This document shows, piece after piece, positions 1-8,410 of a stretch of DNA of 64,000 bases; position 1 is the stretch's first letter, and each line of letters starts with the position of its first letter. Origin of the DNA: Acidobacteriota bacterium (GTDB taxonomy: Bacteria > Acidobacteriota > UBA890 > WLXD01); assembly GCA_012103255.1 (NCBI GenBank), contig WLXD01000004.1:186001-250000 (forward strand). The letters run 5' to 3'. Under the pieces are notes generated by a model. It searched no databases, was not told the DNA's origin, and worked only from the letters and a program-made list of their open reading frames with translations. A program made the position numbers and the translations under genes.

Positions 1-903
1 CTGGGCGGCACGATTCTTGGATCGAGCCGAGGCCCGCAACCGCCGTCGGTGATGGTCGATCGCCTGCTGCGCGATCAAGTGAATGTCCTGTTCGCCATCG
101 GTGGGGATGGCACGCTACGTGGCGCGCAGGCGATCGCCGAGGAAGCTCAGCGCCGGAATGTAGCGCTGTCGGTCATCGGGATCCCAAAGACCATCGACAA
201 CGACATCCCGTGGCTCGATCGGACCTTCGGTTTCGCCACCGCGGTAAACGAGGCCACGCGCTCGATCGTTGCAGCGCACACCGAGGCAAGCGGCGCCTGG
301 AACGGTGTCGGTCTCGTGAAGTTGATGGGCCGGCACGCCGGCTTCATCGCGGCGGCGGCAACACTGGCCAACAGCCAGGTGAATTTCTGCCTCGTGCCCG
401 AGATCCCCTTCGACCTCGAGGGCCCGAACGGACTCCTGGCTCACCTCGAAGCCCGTCTCAGAGAGCGTCGACACGCCGTGGTCGTCGTCGCTGAGGGCGC
501 AGGGCAACACCTGCTCGGCGACGGCAAGGACGAGCACGATGCGTCGGGCGACGTCCAACTCGATGACATCGGACCGTTCCTGAAGAAACGCTTCCTTGAA
601 CATCTGGGTGCCAGCGGACTTTCGAGCACCGTGAAGTACATCGACCCGAGCTACCTGATCCGTAGCCTGCCGGCCAACTCTTTCGACTCCGCCCTCTGTC
701 TCGCGCTGGCTCAGCACGCCGTCCACGCCGCGATGGCCGGGCGCACCAACATGCTGGTTGGGACGTGGAACGGCCGGTTTACCCACGTTCCCCTCGCACT
801 TGCCACGGAACGGACGCGCTCTCTGGAGGCCGGCGGTGTAATGTGGCAGAGGGTGCTCGAAGCCACCGGCCAACCGGCCTCGATGAGGCGCGCGGCGGGC
901 TAG
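1..903 (+). CDS. 6-phosphofructokinase, 5' end missing
   Basis: Phosphorylates fructose 6-phosphate in glycolysis. The frame is open from the first base of the window, so the N-terminus lies upstream; 300 residues are visible. Early residues read LGGTILGSSRG, then IGGDGT (phosphoryl-donor loop) and GIPKTIDNDI (substrate and catalytic loop with the TIDND aspartates), followed by MGRHAGF, all PFK hallmarks. A Gly follows GGD, as in ATP enzymes, but a Lys precedes TIDND, as in PPi enzymes, so the donor cannot be assigned from these positions. The GTG at 49 is internal and not a real start. The gene ends TAG. Family assignment is secure; donor specificity is open. Confidence 0.93.
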   Translation: MGGTILGSSRGPQPPSVMVDRLLRDQVNVLFAIGGDGTLRGAQAIAEEAQRRNVALSVIGIPKTIDNDIPWLDRTFGFATAVNEATRSIVAAHTEASGAWNGVGLVKLMGRHAGFIAAAATLANSQVNFCLVPEIPFDLEGPNGLLAHLEARLRERRHAVVVVAEGAGQHLLGDGKDEHDASGDVQLDDIGPFLKKRFLEHLGASGLSSTVKYIDPSYLIRSLPANSFDSALCLALAQHAVHAAMAGRTNMLVGTWNGRFTHVPLALATERTRSLEAGGVMWQRVLEATGQPASMRRAAG

Positions 904-970
904 TCGAGGGGCAATTGACACCAAAAGCGGTCCTCGTGCGTCTAACTGTTGAGAAGACTCCTTTTCAACC

Positions 971-1384
971 GTGGACGGCGAGACGTCGGCGCGGTCCCCG
1001 ATCGAGAATCCAAAGGTCAAGGACGTTGCGGTGAGTGCGGCACACAGTTTGAGCAGCCCGGGTTTCGACGAGGAGACCCGCACGTACCTGCAGGAACGAG
1101 TTCGCCTGCTCGCGGGCGCTGTCACGCTCATCACCGGAGTTCTTGCCGGCGCCTTCTTGCTCACCGAGTGGCGAGCCGGCGACGCCACGCTGGTAGGCAC
1201 GATCGTAAGCTTCGTCACCACGCTTCCGAACGCGGCGTTGTTCTGGCTCGTTGTGGGCGCGGTCGTCATGCGTCGATTTCTGCGTCGGCGACGACTTTCG
1301 CCGCCCCGACTGGCGATGGCGGACGGCCTGTTGCTGCAGATGCTGTTCGCGCCCTGCCTCCTGCTCTACGCCACGTCGCACTAA
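971..1384 (+). CDS. N-terminal membrane part of a frameshifted Ser/Thr kinase gene
   Basis: GTG start; 137 residues. After about 40 soluble residues come three strongly hydrophobic segments, around residues 45-65, 75-100 and 118-134, separated by the basic stretch RRFLRRRR. The frame stops at TAA just where the next frame continues with two more hydrophobic segments and then a kinase domain. I read this as the first half of one membrane-anchored kinase split by an indel near 1372-1384. The alternative, a separate small membrane protein, is possible but leaves the kinase with an odd start. Confidence 0.6.
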   Translation: MDGETSARSPIENPKVKDVAVSAAHSLSSPGFDEETRTYLQERVRLLAGAVTLITGVLAGAFLLTEWRAGDATLVGTIVSFVTTLPNAALFWLVVGAVVMRRFLRRRRLSPPRLAMADGLLLQMLFAPCLLLYATSH

Positions 1385-1409
1385 CTTCTCTTTCTCAGGC
1401 TTCGCGGTT

Positions 1410-2726
1410 GTGGTGCCGTTCCTGACGCTCTTCATTCTCACCCGCGCGATCCTCGTGCCGTCAAGCGCGCTGCGAACGGCGATGCTCTCGGCCACCGCGC
1501 CATTGGGTGTGCTGGCGATCCAGATCTACTACGGCGATTCCTTCGCGCGGCCTGAAGACCCGTTCGAGGCATCACACTTCGTCGACATGCTGGTGCAAAA
1601 CCAGGTGATCCTGGTTGGCGCGATCGGCGTCGCGTGTGTCGCTTCGCGCGTGAACCTCGGGCTGCGGCGGCGCAACTACGAGGCGGGGCACCTCGGCCAG
1701 TACGAGGTCCACGGCAAGATCGGCGCCGGTGCCATGGGCGAGGTCTACGAAGCAACGCATTCGCTGCTGCGCCGCGGCACGGCCATCAAGCTGCTACGGC
1801 CCGAGATCGCCGGTGAAAGTTCGCTGCGTCGATTCGAGCAGGAAGTGAAGCAGACCAGCCGCCTCACGCACCCGAACACCGTGTCGATCTACGACTACGG
1901 TCACACCGCTGATGGCGTCTTCTACTACGCGATGGAATTGCTGGAGGGTGCCAACCTTCGCGAGATCATCGACATCACGGGGCCGATGCCTCCTGGGCGT
2001 GTGATCCACATCCTCTCCGCGGCGTGCGGTGCTCTCTCTGAAGCGCACACGAAGGGAATGGTTCATCGCGACATCAAGCCCGGCAACATCATGCTGTGCG
2101 AGCTCGGCGGCGAAAACGACGTCGTCAAGATCCTCGACTTTGGTTTGGTCAAGGACCTCAGCCAGGAGGCTCCGGAGCTGGAAAAAGTCATCATGGGGAC
2201 TCCCGAAACCATGGCGCCCGAGGCCGTGTATCCGGATCTCATGGGGCCACGCGCCGACCTCTACTCGCTCGCGGCGGTGGGCTATCACCTCCTGACAGGC
2301 ACGCCGGTGTTCGCCGCCGACGACCTCCGCGAGTACCTGCGCCTGCATCAGACGAAGCACCCGGAGCCGCCACAGCAGCGTCTGCCCGGCGTCCCCGATG
2401 ACCTGTCGACGGTCATCCTCAAGGGCCTGTCGAAAGATCCGGGTATGCGCCCGAAGAACGCCGCGACCATGCGTGCCGAGTTGCTCGAGTGCACGGACAC
2501 CGGAACGTGGCACGCGGTCGATGCTGCCAACTGGTGGGGTGACTTCGAACGCCCGACGCACGACACCCAACGTCCCTACTCGACAGGCTCCGAGAGCGTC
2601 ATCGCGACCGCACTCATCGGCGAAGAAACGGCGCTGCTAATCGACAGCTCGATCTTCGACGGTGCGCCCAAGGCACCAGACCCGGAGAAGGCCTCCGAGC
2701 AGGCCGCCGACCAGGCCGCTGACTGA
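1410..2726 (+). CDS. Ser/Thr protein kinase, C-terminal part of a frameshifted gene
   Basis: Hanks-type kinase that would phosphorylate protein Ser/Thr. In order: two hydrophobic segments, the Gly-rich loop GKIGAGAMGEVY, the ATP-anchoring Lys in AIKLLRPE, the catalytic loop MVHRDIKPGNIM, the metal-binding DFG in LDFGLVKD, MGTPETMAPEA and DLYSLAAVGYHLLTG. All catalytic residues are present. The tail of about 100 residues is acidic and ends with Ala/Asp/Gln-rich repeats. The frame is open from 1251, but residues before about 1383 make no membrane-protein sense there, while the upstream frame does. GTG at 1410 is the first usable start if it is translated separately. An intact ancestor probably ran from 971 to 2726. 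Confidence 0.8.
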   Translation: MVPFLTLFILTRAILVPSSALRTAMLSATAPLGVLAIQIYYGDSFARPEDPFEASHFVDMLVQNQVILVGAIGVACVASRVNLGLRRRNYEAGHLGQYEVHGKIGAGAMGEVYEATHSLLRRGTAIKLLRPEIAGESSLRRFEQEVKQTSRLTHPNTVSIYDYGHTADGVFYYAMELLEGANLREIIDITGPMPPGRVIHILSAACGALSEAHTKGMVHRDIKPGNIMLCELGGENDVVKILDFGLVKDLSQEAPELEKVIMGTPETMAPEAVYPDLMGPRADLYSLAAVGYHLLTGTPVFAADDLREYLRLHQTKHPEPPQQRLPGVPDDLSTVILKGLSKDPGMRPKNAATMRAELLECTDTGTWHAVDAANWWGDFERPTHDTQRPYSTGSESVIATALIGEETALLIDSSIFDGAPKAPDPEKASEQAADQAAD

Positions 2727-2793
2727 CGGGACGAGCGCCCGATCTGCTGTACGCTTCAGGCAATGTCACGTCTGGCTCCTGTAGAGGTATTGC

Positions 2794-3288
2794 ATGCGCT
2801 ATCCCATCCTGTTCGCCCTGATGACCGCTCTGTTCTTCGGCCTCTACGGGCCGTCGTTGGCGCAGGCACGATCGGCGCTGCATAGCCCGTTCAAACCGTA
2901 CTTTGCGATCGGTCTGGCCTACCTGGTCTGGGCCACCATTGGCGGCACCATCGCCATGAAACTCAACGGCGATGCCTTCACGTTCACCGGACAGGGAATG
3001 AGCTGGGGCTTCATCGCCGGCTCGATGGGCGCGTTCGGGGCGCTCACGCTGACGCTCGCGATGTTCACCGGGGGCGGGGCGATGCCCCACATCGTGATGC
3101 CTATCGTGTTCGGTGGGGCGACGACCGTCAGCGCGCTTGTGGCGCTACGTAGCGCAGAACACGTGAGCCCATGGCTGGGCATCGGGATCGTGATCGTGGC
3201 CGTCGGCATCGTAATCGTCGCGTACAACACGCCGCACGCAGCGCCACCGGGGGCGACCCCCGCGACGACCGAGCAAGGCAACCCCTAG
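2794..3288 (+). CDS. small DMT/EamA-like membrane protein
   Basis: 164 residues with about four to five hydrophobic helices (residues 3-22, 38-56, 68-92, 96-118 and 124-146) and a Pro/Ala/Thr-rich polar tail. Helix spacing and GGxI, GAFGALTLTLA and GGATTVSALVAL patterns resemble half of a drug/metabolite transporter (EamA-like). Such half-size proteins may dimerise to make a transporter. No substrate can be read from the sequence. The stop is TAG. It stands alone between the kinase and the DUF411 gene; membrane location is clear and the family is tentative. Confidence 0.65.
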   Translation: MRYPILFALMTALFFGLYGPSLAQARSALHSPFKPYFAIGLAYLVWATIGGTIAMKLNGDAFTFTGQGMSWGFIAGSMGAFGALTLTLAMFTGGGAMPHIVMPIVFGGATTVSALVALRSAEHVSPWLGIGIVIVAVGIVIVAYNTPHAAPPGATPATTEQGNP

Positions 3289-3356
3289 CCGTTTACAATG
3301 ATCGGGTCGACTTCACGGCACGACCTCGCGCCTGTGCCCACCCAGCGAGCAGAGCT

Positions 3357-3830
3357 ATGAACAAGAAATTGGTCGGTTTCCTGGTATTGGCAGTCGTCGC
3401 CTTCACGGGCGGTTGGCTCTACGCTGGCGGCGAGGCCGTCGCGAGCAACGGCGTAAAAGTCGTGATGTACCAGAACCCCTCGTGCGGCTGTTGCAGCAAG
3501 TGGATGGAACACATGCAGGCGAACGGCTTCGACGTCGAGGTCCACAAACACGACGTCAACGTGAACGACATCAAGCGTAAGGAGAACATCACTCCTGAGA
3601 TCGCTTCCTGTCACACCGCGTACATCGAGGGCTATCTGGTAGAAGGGCACGTTCCGGCGCGTGACATCAATCGCCTGCTCGCCGAGCGCCCCGATAACAT
3701 TCGCGGCTTGACCGTACCGGGTATGCCCGTCGGCACACCCGGCATGGAACAGCCCGACGGCCGCGTCGATCAATACGACGTCCTCGCGTTCGACAGCGCG
3801 AACAAGACCTCCGTCTACGCCAGCTACTAA
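3357..3830 (+). CDS. exported DUF411 metal-binding protein
   Basis: 157 residues. An N-terminal hydrophobic segment (MNKKLVGFLVLAVVAFTGGW) acts as signal or anchor, then VVMYQNPSCGCCSKWMEHM carries the C-G-C-C cluster of the DUF411 family, which is linked to copper handling in proteobacteria. A later Cys/His (IASCHTAYIEGYLVEGHVPA) and GLTVPGMPVGTPGME are family hallmarks. The ATG at 3357 is chosen because the signal sequence starts there; the same frame is open earlier but reads as nonsense. Its TAA overlaps the next ATG by one base, so it is probably translated together with the thioredoxin-like gene. Confidence 0.85.
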   Translation: MNKKLVGFLVLAVVAFTGGWLYAGGEAVASNGVKVVMYQNPSCGCCSKWMEHMQANGFDVEVHKHDVNVNDIKRKENITPEIASCHTAYIEGYLVEGHVPARDINRLLAERPDNIRGLTVPGMPVGTPGMEQPDGRVDQYDVLAFDSANKTSVYASY

Positions 3831-4441
3831 TGCGCTGGGCCCGCGGACTGCTGCCGGCGATCGCAGCCACCCTGCTGATTGCTCCCATCCCAGGGGCAGC
3901 GCAGAACGTTGATCTGGGCGATCTCTACAAGCGTGGCATCACGTTCGAAGAGTTCCTCTCAGATGTCGAGCGGCGCAGCGAGACGTGGGAGTCGAACTAC
4001 GAGAACGGAGCGCCTACCCATCAGGCCGTGGAAGCGGCACGCGCCGTAGGCGCACCTATCAAGTTTCTCGTCGTCGCTGAGGATTGGTGTCACGATTCCG
4101 CCAACACCGTCCCCTACCTCGTCCGGCTTGCCGAGCAGGTTGAGGGTTGGGATGTGCGCGTGCTCAATTCGAGCACGGGTCGCGCCGTGATGAACGCCAA
4201 CCGCACGCCGGACGGTCGCGCGTCGACTCCGACGATCGTGGTCCTGGATCAGAACGACGAGACGCTGGGAGTGTTCGTCGAGCGCCCGGCAGTGCTACAG
4301 GACTGGTTCCAGCAAAACAAAGACGAGATCGAGCGCCGCGAGCTCATGGAACAGAAGAGCACCTGGTACGCCGAAGATGCCGGCGAGGAAACCCTCCGCG
4401 AGTTGATCGAACTCGCGCGAGGCGAGGGCTCGGAAAGCTAG
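3830..4441 (+). CDS. exported thioredoxin-like protein
   Basis: 203 residues with a signal peptide (about 1-24, ending PGAAQ). The core (IKFLVVAEDWCHDSANTVPYL, then TPTIVVLDQND) matches the thioredoxin fold, with a single Cys in WCHDS where classical enzymes have CxxC. It is therefore probably not a standard dithiol oxidoreductase. A charged helical tail follows. The start codon shares one base with the stop of the DUF411 gene, implying co-translation and perhaps a shared envelope metal or redox role. The TAG stop lies in a CTAG that also encodes the stop of the opposing gene. Confidence 0.78.
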   Translation: MRWARGLLPAIAATLLIAPIPGAAQNVDLGDLYKRGITFEEFLSDVERRSETWESNYENGAPTHQAVEAARAVGAPIKFLVVAEDWCHDSANTVPYLVRLAEQVEGWDVRVLNSSTGRAVMNANRTPDGRASTPTIVVLDQNDETLGVFVERPAVLQDWFQQNKDEIERRELMEQKSTWYAEDAGEETLRELIELARGEGSES

Positions 4442-4746
4442 TCGCCCTGCTCGGGCGTCCGAGGTGACGGGTCGGTCTTGTCGCCCACACCGCTCCACCA
4501 GGTTCGCAGCCGATCCGCGAGTCCGACGCGCTGGAGCGCTTCGCCGCCCTGCTCCTTGACCTTGCGCAAGAGGCGGCGCGCCCACGCCCATTCCAGCCCG
4601 AGAATAGCGAGTCCGATCGGAATCACCACGAAGGCCGGGCCGGGCGTGATCAGCATGATGACGCCGATGAGTACCACGGTAGCCCCCACGATCGTCACGA
4701 CGATCCGGCGTGCTACCCGCAGGGTCATGTCCGCCAGCTTCATCAA
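4438..4746 (-). CDS. PGPGW-family membrane protein
   Basis: 102 residues. Two adjacent hydrophobic helices (about 15-38 and 40-57) contain LITPGPAFVVIPIGLAILGLEWAWAR, split here as TPGPAFVVIPIGLAI and GLEWAWAR, the signature of the small PGPGW membrane proteins. A basic amphipathic segment (RRLLRKVKEQGG) and a polar tail follow. The function of the family is unknown. Its start overlaps the stop of the upstream NifU-like gene by 4 bases, so the two are transcribed together, and its stop overlaps the stop of the convergent thioredoxin-like gene. Confidence 0.8.
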   Translation of the reverse strand: MMKLADMTLRVARRIVVTIVGATVVLIGVIMLITPGPAFVVIPIGLAILGLEWAWARRLLRKVKEQGGEALQRVGLADRLRTWWSGVGDKTDPSPRTPEQGD

Positions 4747-5144
4747 GTGACTGCGTCCTCGGTTTCGAGTTGCTCAACTACTCGGCTCACCGTTTCCCGG
4801 GCCAGCACGATCGCGTGCACCTTCATCGGCGGCAGCGGGCCCAGAACCCTGGTGATGTCCTCATCCGTCAAAGACGCAGCGTCGGCCACAGAAGTTCCCT
4901 CGATCCACTCAGCAACTACCGAGCCCGCGGCGATTGCGGCCGCGCACCCGTAGCCCTTGAAACGCGCCTTGGTGATCGTCCCACCCTCGCACCGCACCGC
5001 AAGGCGGAGCATGTCCCCGCATACAGGGTTGTGCACGATGGCTACCGCATCGGCGTCGTCCAGGTCGCCCAGATTGCGGGGGTTGTCATAGTGATCGCGA
5101 AGGCCGCCGGGCGATTCCATACGTACGAGTGTGTCCGATCTCAA
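4743..5144 (-). CDS. IscU/NifU-like Fe-S scaffold protein lacking the third cysteine
   Basis: 133 residues of the NifU N-terminal (IscU) fold, on which Fe-S clusters are assembled. It opens with LRDHYDNPRNLG, has the first ligand Cys in NPVCGD and the second in KGYGCAAAIA. The third ligand, normally in a KxHCSxLA motif, is replaced: the sequence reads PPMKVHAIVLAR, keeping the His but with Ala for Cys. It may be a non-scaffolding paralogue or a variant cluster carrier. No iscS or sufS gene is adjacent. A second in-frame ATG eight codons in is a possible start. Confidence 0.85.
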   Translation of the reverse strand: MRSDTLVRMESPGGLRDHYDNPRNLGDLDDADAVAIVHNPVCGDMLRLAVRCEGGTITKARFKGYGCAAAIAAGSVVAEWIEGTSVADAASLTDEDITRVLGPLPPMKVHAIVLARETVSRVVEQLETEDAVT

Positions 5145-5321
5145 GGTGGAGGAACGGGGCCGCGTCAGCCTAACAGCCCGCTGTGCGATAGGGTCGATCA
5201 GGTTGCTGGCGCTGGCGTGCCGCGACCCGGCGATGGCTCGCCGTGAAACATCGTGACCCCGCAGCCGTCTTACTCACTGTGACGGCGCGGATCCCCGGGC
5301 TGCAACTTGTGAGATTCGAAC

Positions 5322-6356
5322 TTGAACGTAATCGAAATACACGGTCTGGCGAAGACATTCGGCGGAGCCTTCGGCTCCAAGGTCGAAGCGCTGCGCGGTG
5401 TCGACCTGGACGTGGGTGCGGGCGAAGCGTTCGGACTCCTGGGCCCGAACGGCGCCGGCAAGACCACGCTTGTGAAAATTCTTCTGGGCCTCGTCGAACC
5501 GAGCTCGGGTGACGCCACTCTGCTCGGTCATCCGGCAGGCACGCCGATCTCCAGACGCGAAGTCGGCTACATGCCGGAACGACGCAGCTACCCAGGTTTT
5601 CTGACAGCCGGCCAGGTGCTCGACCTGTTCGGCAAGCTCCTGGGAATGGACACCGCGACCCGCCGCCAACGCATTGACCTGGTGCTTGAAGAAGTCGAGA
5701 TGTCGGCCTGGCGCAACCAGCGCGTCGGCGGATTCTCCAAGGGCATGCAGCAGCGCCTTGCGCTCGCGCAGGCGCTCCTCCCAGATCCAAAGGTTCTCTT
5801 CCTGGACGAGCCCACTGAGGGCATCGATCCACTGGGCCGCGTATCGATCCGCTCGATCCTGAGGCGCAACCTGGAACGCGGCAAGACGCTATTCGTGAAC
5901 TCGCACATGCTCGGCGAGGTCGAACTGCTGTGCGACCGCGTTGCCATCCTCGTGAAGGGCAAAGTACGCCGTGCCGGGCCGTTGAGTTCGCTCCGCGCGC
6001 CCAACCCCGAGTACAGGCTGACGCTTGCCGGCGCCGATGAAGACGGCGCCCGGCAGGCACTCACAGCCACGGGGCAAGAAGCGGAATCCATTCCCGCGCC
6101 GCCTGGGCTGACCGTCTGGCGACTCGAGGTCGGTGATCGCGAAGAACTCAACCAGGTGCTCGACAGCGTGCGCTCCTCGGGCCTCGAGATCGAAGAGGTC
6201 CAGAGAGTGCGAGCCAGCCTGGAAGAGGTGTTCGTGCAAACCATCAACGACGCCAACGAGGGCGGTCGCGGAGTGGGCCCGGGCGGTATCCAAACGGGTG
6301 GCCGCGACGAGGCCGTTGAAGTCAGCGTAGCGACGCGGGAGGCGGACAATGAGTGA
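5322..6356 (+). CDS. ABC-2 type exporter, ATP-binding subunit
   Basis: 344 residues. Walker A is GPNGAGKT, the Q-loop region is GYMPERRSYPG, the signature is GGFSKGMQQR (degenerate from LSGGQ, usual for ABC-2 exporters), Walker B is VLFLDEPTEGIDP and the switch His is in VNSHMLGE. An extra 100-residue C-terminal domain is typical of this subfamily. The start is TTG at 5322, directly before NVIEIHGLAKTFG; no earlier codon fits. It overlaps the permease gene by 8 bases, so the two form one transporter. The substrate is unknown. Confidence 0.92.
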   Translation: MNVIEIHGLAKTFGGAFGSKVEALRGVDLDVGAGEAFGLLGPNGAGKTTLVKILLGLVEPSSGDATLLGHPAGTPISRREVGYMPERRSYPGFLTAGQVLDLFGKLLGMDTATRRQRIDLVLEEVEMSAWRNQRVGGFSKGMQQRLALAQALLPDPKVLFLDEPTEGIDPLGRVSIRSILRRNLERGKTLFVNSHMLGEVELLCDRVAILVKGKVRRAGPLSSLRAPNPEYRLTLAGADEDGARQALTATGQEAESIPAPPGLTVWRLEVGDREELNQVLDSVRSSGLEIEEVQRVRASLEEVFVQTINDANEGGRGVGPGGIQTGGRDEAVEVSVATREADNE

Positions 6357-7245
6357 GCACACCGCCGCAATGAACACACGCAAGCTGGCCGCGACGCAGC
6401 TGCTCGCACTGATCGGCTACACCGTCCGCGAGGCGCGCCACAAGTGGACGCTCGTCGCGCTCTTCGCGCTGACAACGCTGTTCCTGCTCGGCCTCGCCAC
6501 CGTGGTCTCCGTCGACGTCGTCGAGGGCAGCATCGCGTCGGCTCGACTGTTCGGAACGATTCCTCTCGAGGTCGGCAACACCACGATTCCGGTGTCCGAC
6601 GCCGTCACGGTGATTCAGGTGGCGATCGTCAGCATGCTGACGACGTTCGGCCTCGTGCTGGCGCTTTTCGTCACCGGCAACATCGTTCCGCTCACGCTCC
6701 AGACCGGATGGGTGGATCTGCTCGCCTCGCAGCCGCTGGCCCGGACGGTGCTGGTCACCGGGCGTGCCCTGGGGGCCGTGGCGGTGGTGGCAGTGACGTT
6801 CGCTTACCTGTTCGGCGGTAGCTGGACGGTCCTCACCTGGAAGACCGGATTCGGCAACGCCGGATTCCTCTTGGCAGGAATCGTCATCCTGTTCACGTTC
6901 CTGTGTTGCTACTCAGGAATGGTGCTTGTGGGGGTCCTTACACGGAACAGCCCCATCAGCATCATCGCCGGAGTTGGCACCTGGTTCATGGGGCTGCTGC
7001 TGTACCCGCTGCACCGCTACGAGGAGTGGACGACCGCCTTCCGATCCGGTTGGCCCCGCAATCTGGCGTCATTTATCGCCGAGACGCTCTACTGGATCAT
7101 GCCGAAATCGCTCGAGCTCACCGAGAACGCCACCAAGGCCACGCGGGCCGAGCCTTTCAACTGGATGCCGTTCCTGACCTCCCTACCGTTCGCCATCGTG
7201 TGCCTCGCACTGGCATGCTGGTGGTTCTCCCGTCAGGATTACTAG
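6349..7245 (+). CDS. ABC-2 type exporter, membrane subunit
   Basis: 298 residues with six hydrophobic helices: about 35-55, 85-112, 135-160, 170-195, 203-218 and 278-295. A polar loop faces the periplasm after the first helix. The pattern fits ABC-2 permeases of the NosY/Gld type. A GGAGG-like ribosome site precedes the ATG, which lies inside the 3' end of the ATPase gene. It ends TAG. Partnering with the upstream ATPase is very likely. The next gene, an exported protein in the same direction, may be co-transcribed. Confidence 0.88.
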   Translation: MSEHTAAMNTRKLAATQLLALIGYTVREARHKWTLVALFALTTLFLLGLATVVSVDVVEGSIASARLFGTIPLEVGNTTIPVSDAVTVIQVAIVSMLTTFGLVLALFVTGNIVPLTLQTGWVDLLASQPLARTVLVTGRALGAVAVVAVTFAYLFGGSWTVLTWKTGFGNAGFLLAGIVILFTFLCCYSGMVLVGVLTRNSPISIIAGVGTWFMGLLLYPLHRYEEWTTAFRSGWPRNLASFIAETLYWIMPKSLELTENATKATRAEPFNWMPFLTSLPFAIVCLALACWWFSRQDY

Positions 7246-7298
7246 TACGGAACCCGAAGACCCGCCCCGCTGCGTCAGAGCAGCGCCGGAGTAAACCG

Positions 7299-8408
7299 AT
7301 GAACCGACTCAACGAATTGCAACTACGCCGCCTTGCTCCCGTCTTCCTGCTGGCTCTGGGATGCGCACTTCTCATCCCGACTGCGGCTTGCGCCGCCACG
7401 GACGGCAACGCCGGAAACTCGTCGGACGAGGCTCCTGAAGCCGGCTCTGGAACGACGAACACCAGCGACCTGGTGGCGATGCTCCCGGAAAGCGCGACCA
7501 CGCTCGGCTACGTCGACTTTGCAATGATCCGGGACTCGGCTGCGTATCAGTACTTACGCAACGACGACGTCCTCAACGACGCCGACTTCGAAGACATCAT
7601 CGGCGAAACCGGCATTGATCCCCGCACCGATCTGCACAGAATCGCGTTCGTTTCCGAGGAAGGCTTCGGCACCTGGGATGACCGCGGAGCGTTCGTTGTT
7701 CTCGCGACATTCGACCGTGACGTCATCATCACATCGATGGGCGAGGTTCCCACCGACGACTACTCCGACCGGACGCTCTACCAGATCGGCGCGATCGACC
7801 GCGACGATGACGACTCCGACGGCGAAATGGACATGGTGGAGTTCGACGCCGACATCAACGGCTGGATGACGTTTCTCACCGACGAGATTCTCGCCTTCGG
7901 CACCGACCAGAGCTTGCGGGCGATTGTCGACGTAGCCGACGGCGCCGCCAACGCGCGCGACAACCCCGCGCTGATGGGACTGCTCGAAGATGTGGACGCT
8001 GACGCCCACCTGTGGCTCGTTTCCGCCCAAGAAGGCATGTTCAGCGGAGTCACGCCGGGCGCCGGCAATCCGATGGGACAGATCGGCTACGACCGCATCA
8101 ACGCCATGATCGTCGCGCTCGATCTCTCCGACGGCCTGTCGCTCCGCATGCGCGGTCGCACGGGAGCCGAGGAAGACGCGAAGAACCTGGGCGATGCGCT
8201 CAACGGCATGGTCGCTCTCGGCAAGATGATGCTGCAGAGCAACAGCCCCGAGATCTTCGAGATCCTGGACAACAACATCGACACCGGCAGCCGCGGACGC
8301 GACGTGACCGTCAACGCCGACCTGTCCATCGAGGATCTCGAGGCGCTACGCGCCTACGCCGAGTCAATGATCGAGTTCGAGAACTCCGACGAAGGCGTGA
8401 TCGGCTAG
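7299..8408 (+). CDS. exported acidic protein of unknown function
   Basis: 369 residues. A hydrophobic signal (VFLLALGCALLIPTAACA) ends in a possible lipobox-like or Ala-x-Ala site, followed by a low-complexity Ser/Glu/Gly/Thr linker. The body is rich in Asp/Glu (e.g. DRDDDDSDGEMD) and mixes beta and alpha segments; LPESATTLGYVDFAMIRDS and FVVLATFDRD recall DUF3352-like envelope proteins, but I do not claim that family. The ATG at 7299 is preferred because the signal peptide begins there. It lies 53 bases after the ABC permease and in the same direction, so a link to that exporter is possible. Confidence 0.75.
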   Translation: MNRLNELQLRRLAPVFLLALGCALLIPTAACAATDGNAGNSSDEAPEAGSGTTNTSDLVAMLPESATTLGYVDFAMIRDSAAYQYLRNDDVLNDADFEDIIGETGIDPRTDLHRIAFVSEEGFGTWDDRGAFVVLATFDRDVIITSMGEVPTDDYSDRTLYQIGAIDRDDDDSDGEMDMVEFDADINGWMTFLTDEILAFGTDQSLRAIVDVADGAANARDNPALMGLLEDVDADAHLWLVSAQEGMFSGVTPGAGNPMGQIGYDRINAMIVALDLSDGLSLRMRGRTGAEEDAKNLGDALNGMVALGKMMLQSNSPEIFEILDNNIDTGSRGRDVTVNADLSIEDLEALRAYAESMIEFENSDEGVIG

Positions 8409-8410
8409 CT

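Noticed and set aside
115-1269. Long frame opposite phosphofructokinase and kinase N-terminus
   Set aside because: Overlaps two real genes and shows no protein-like pattern.
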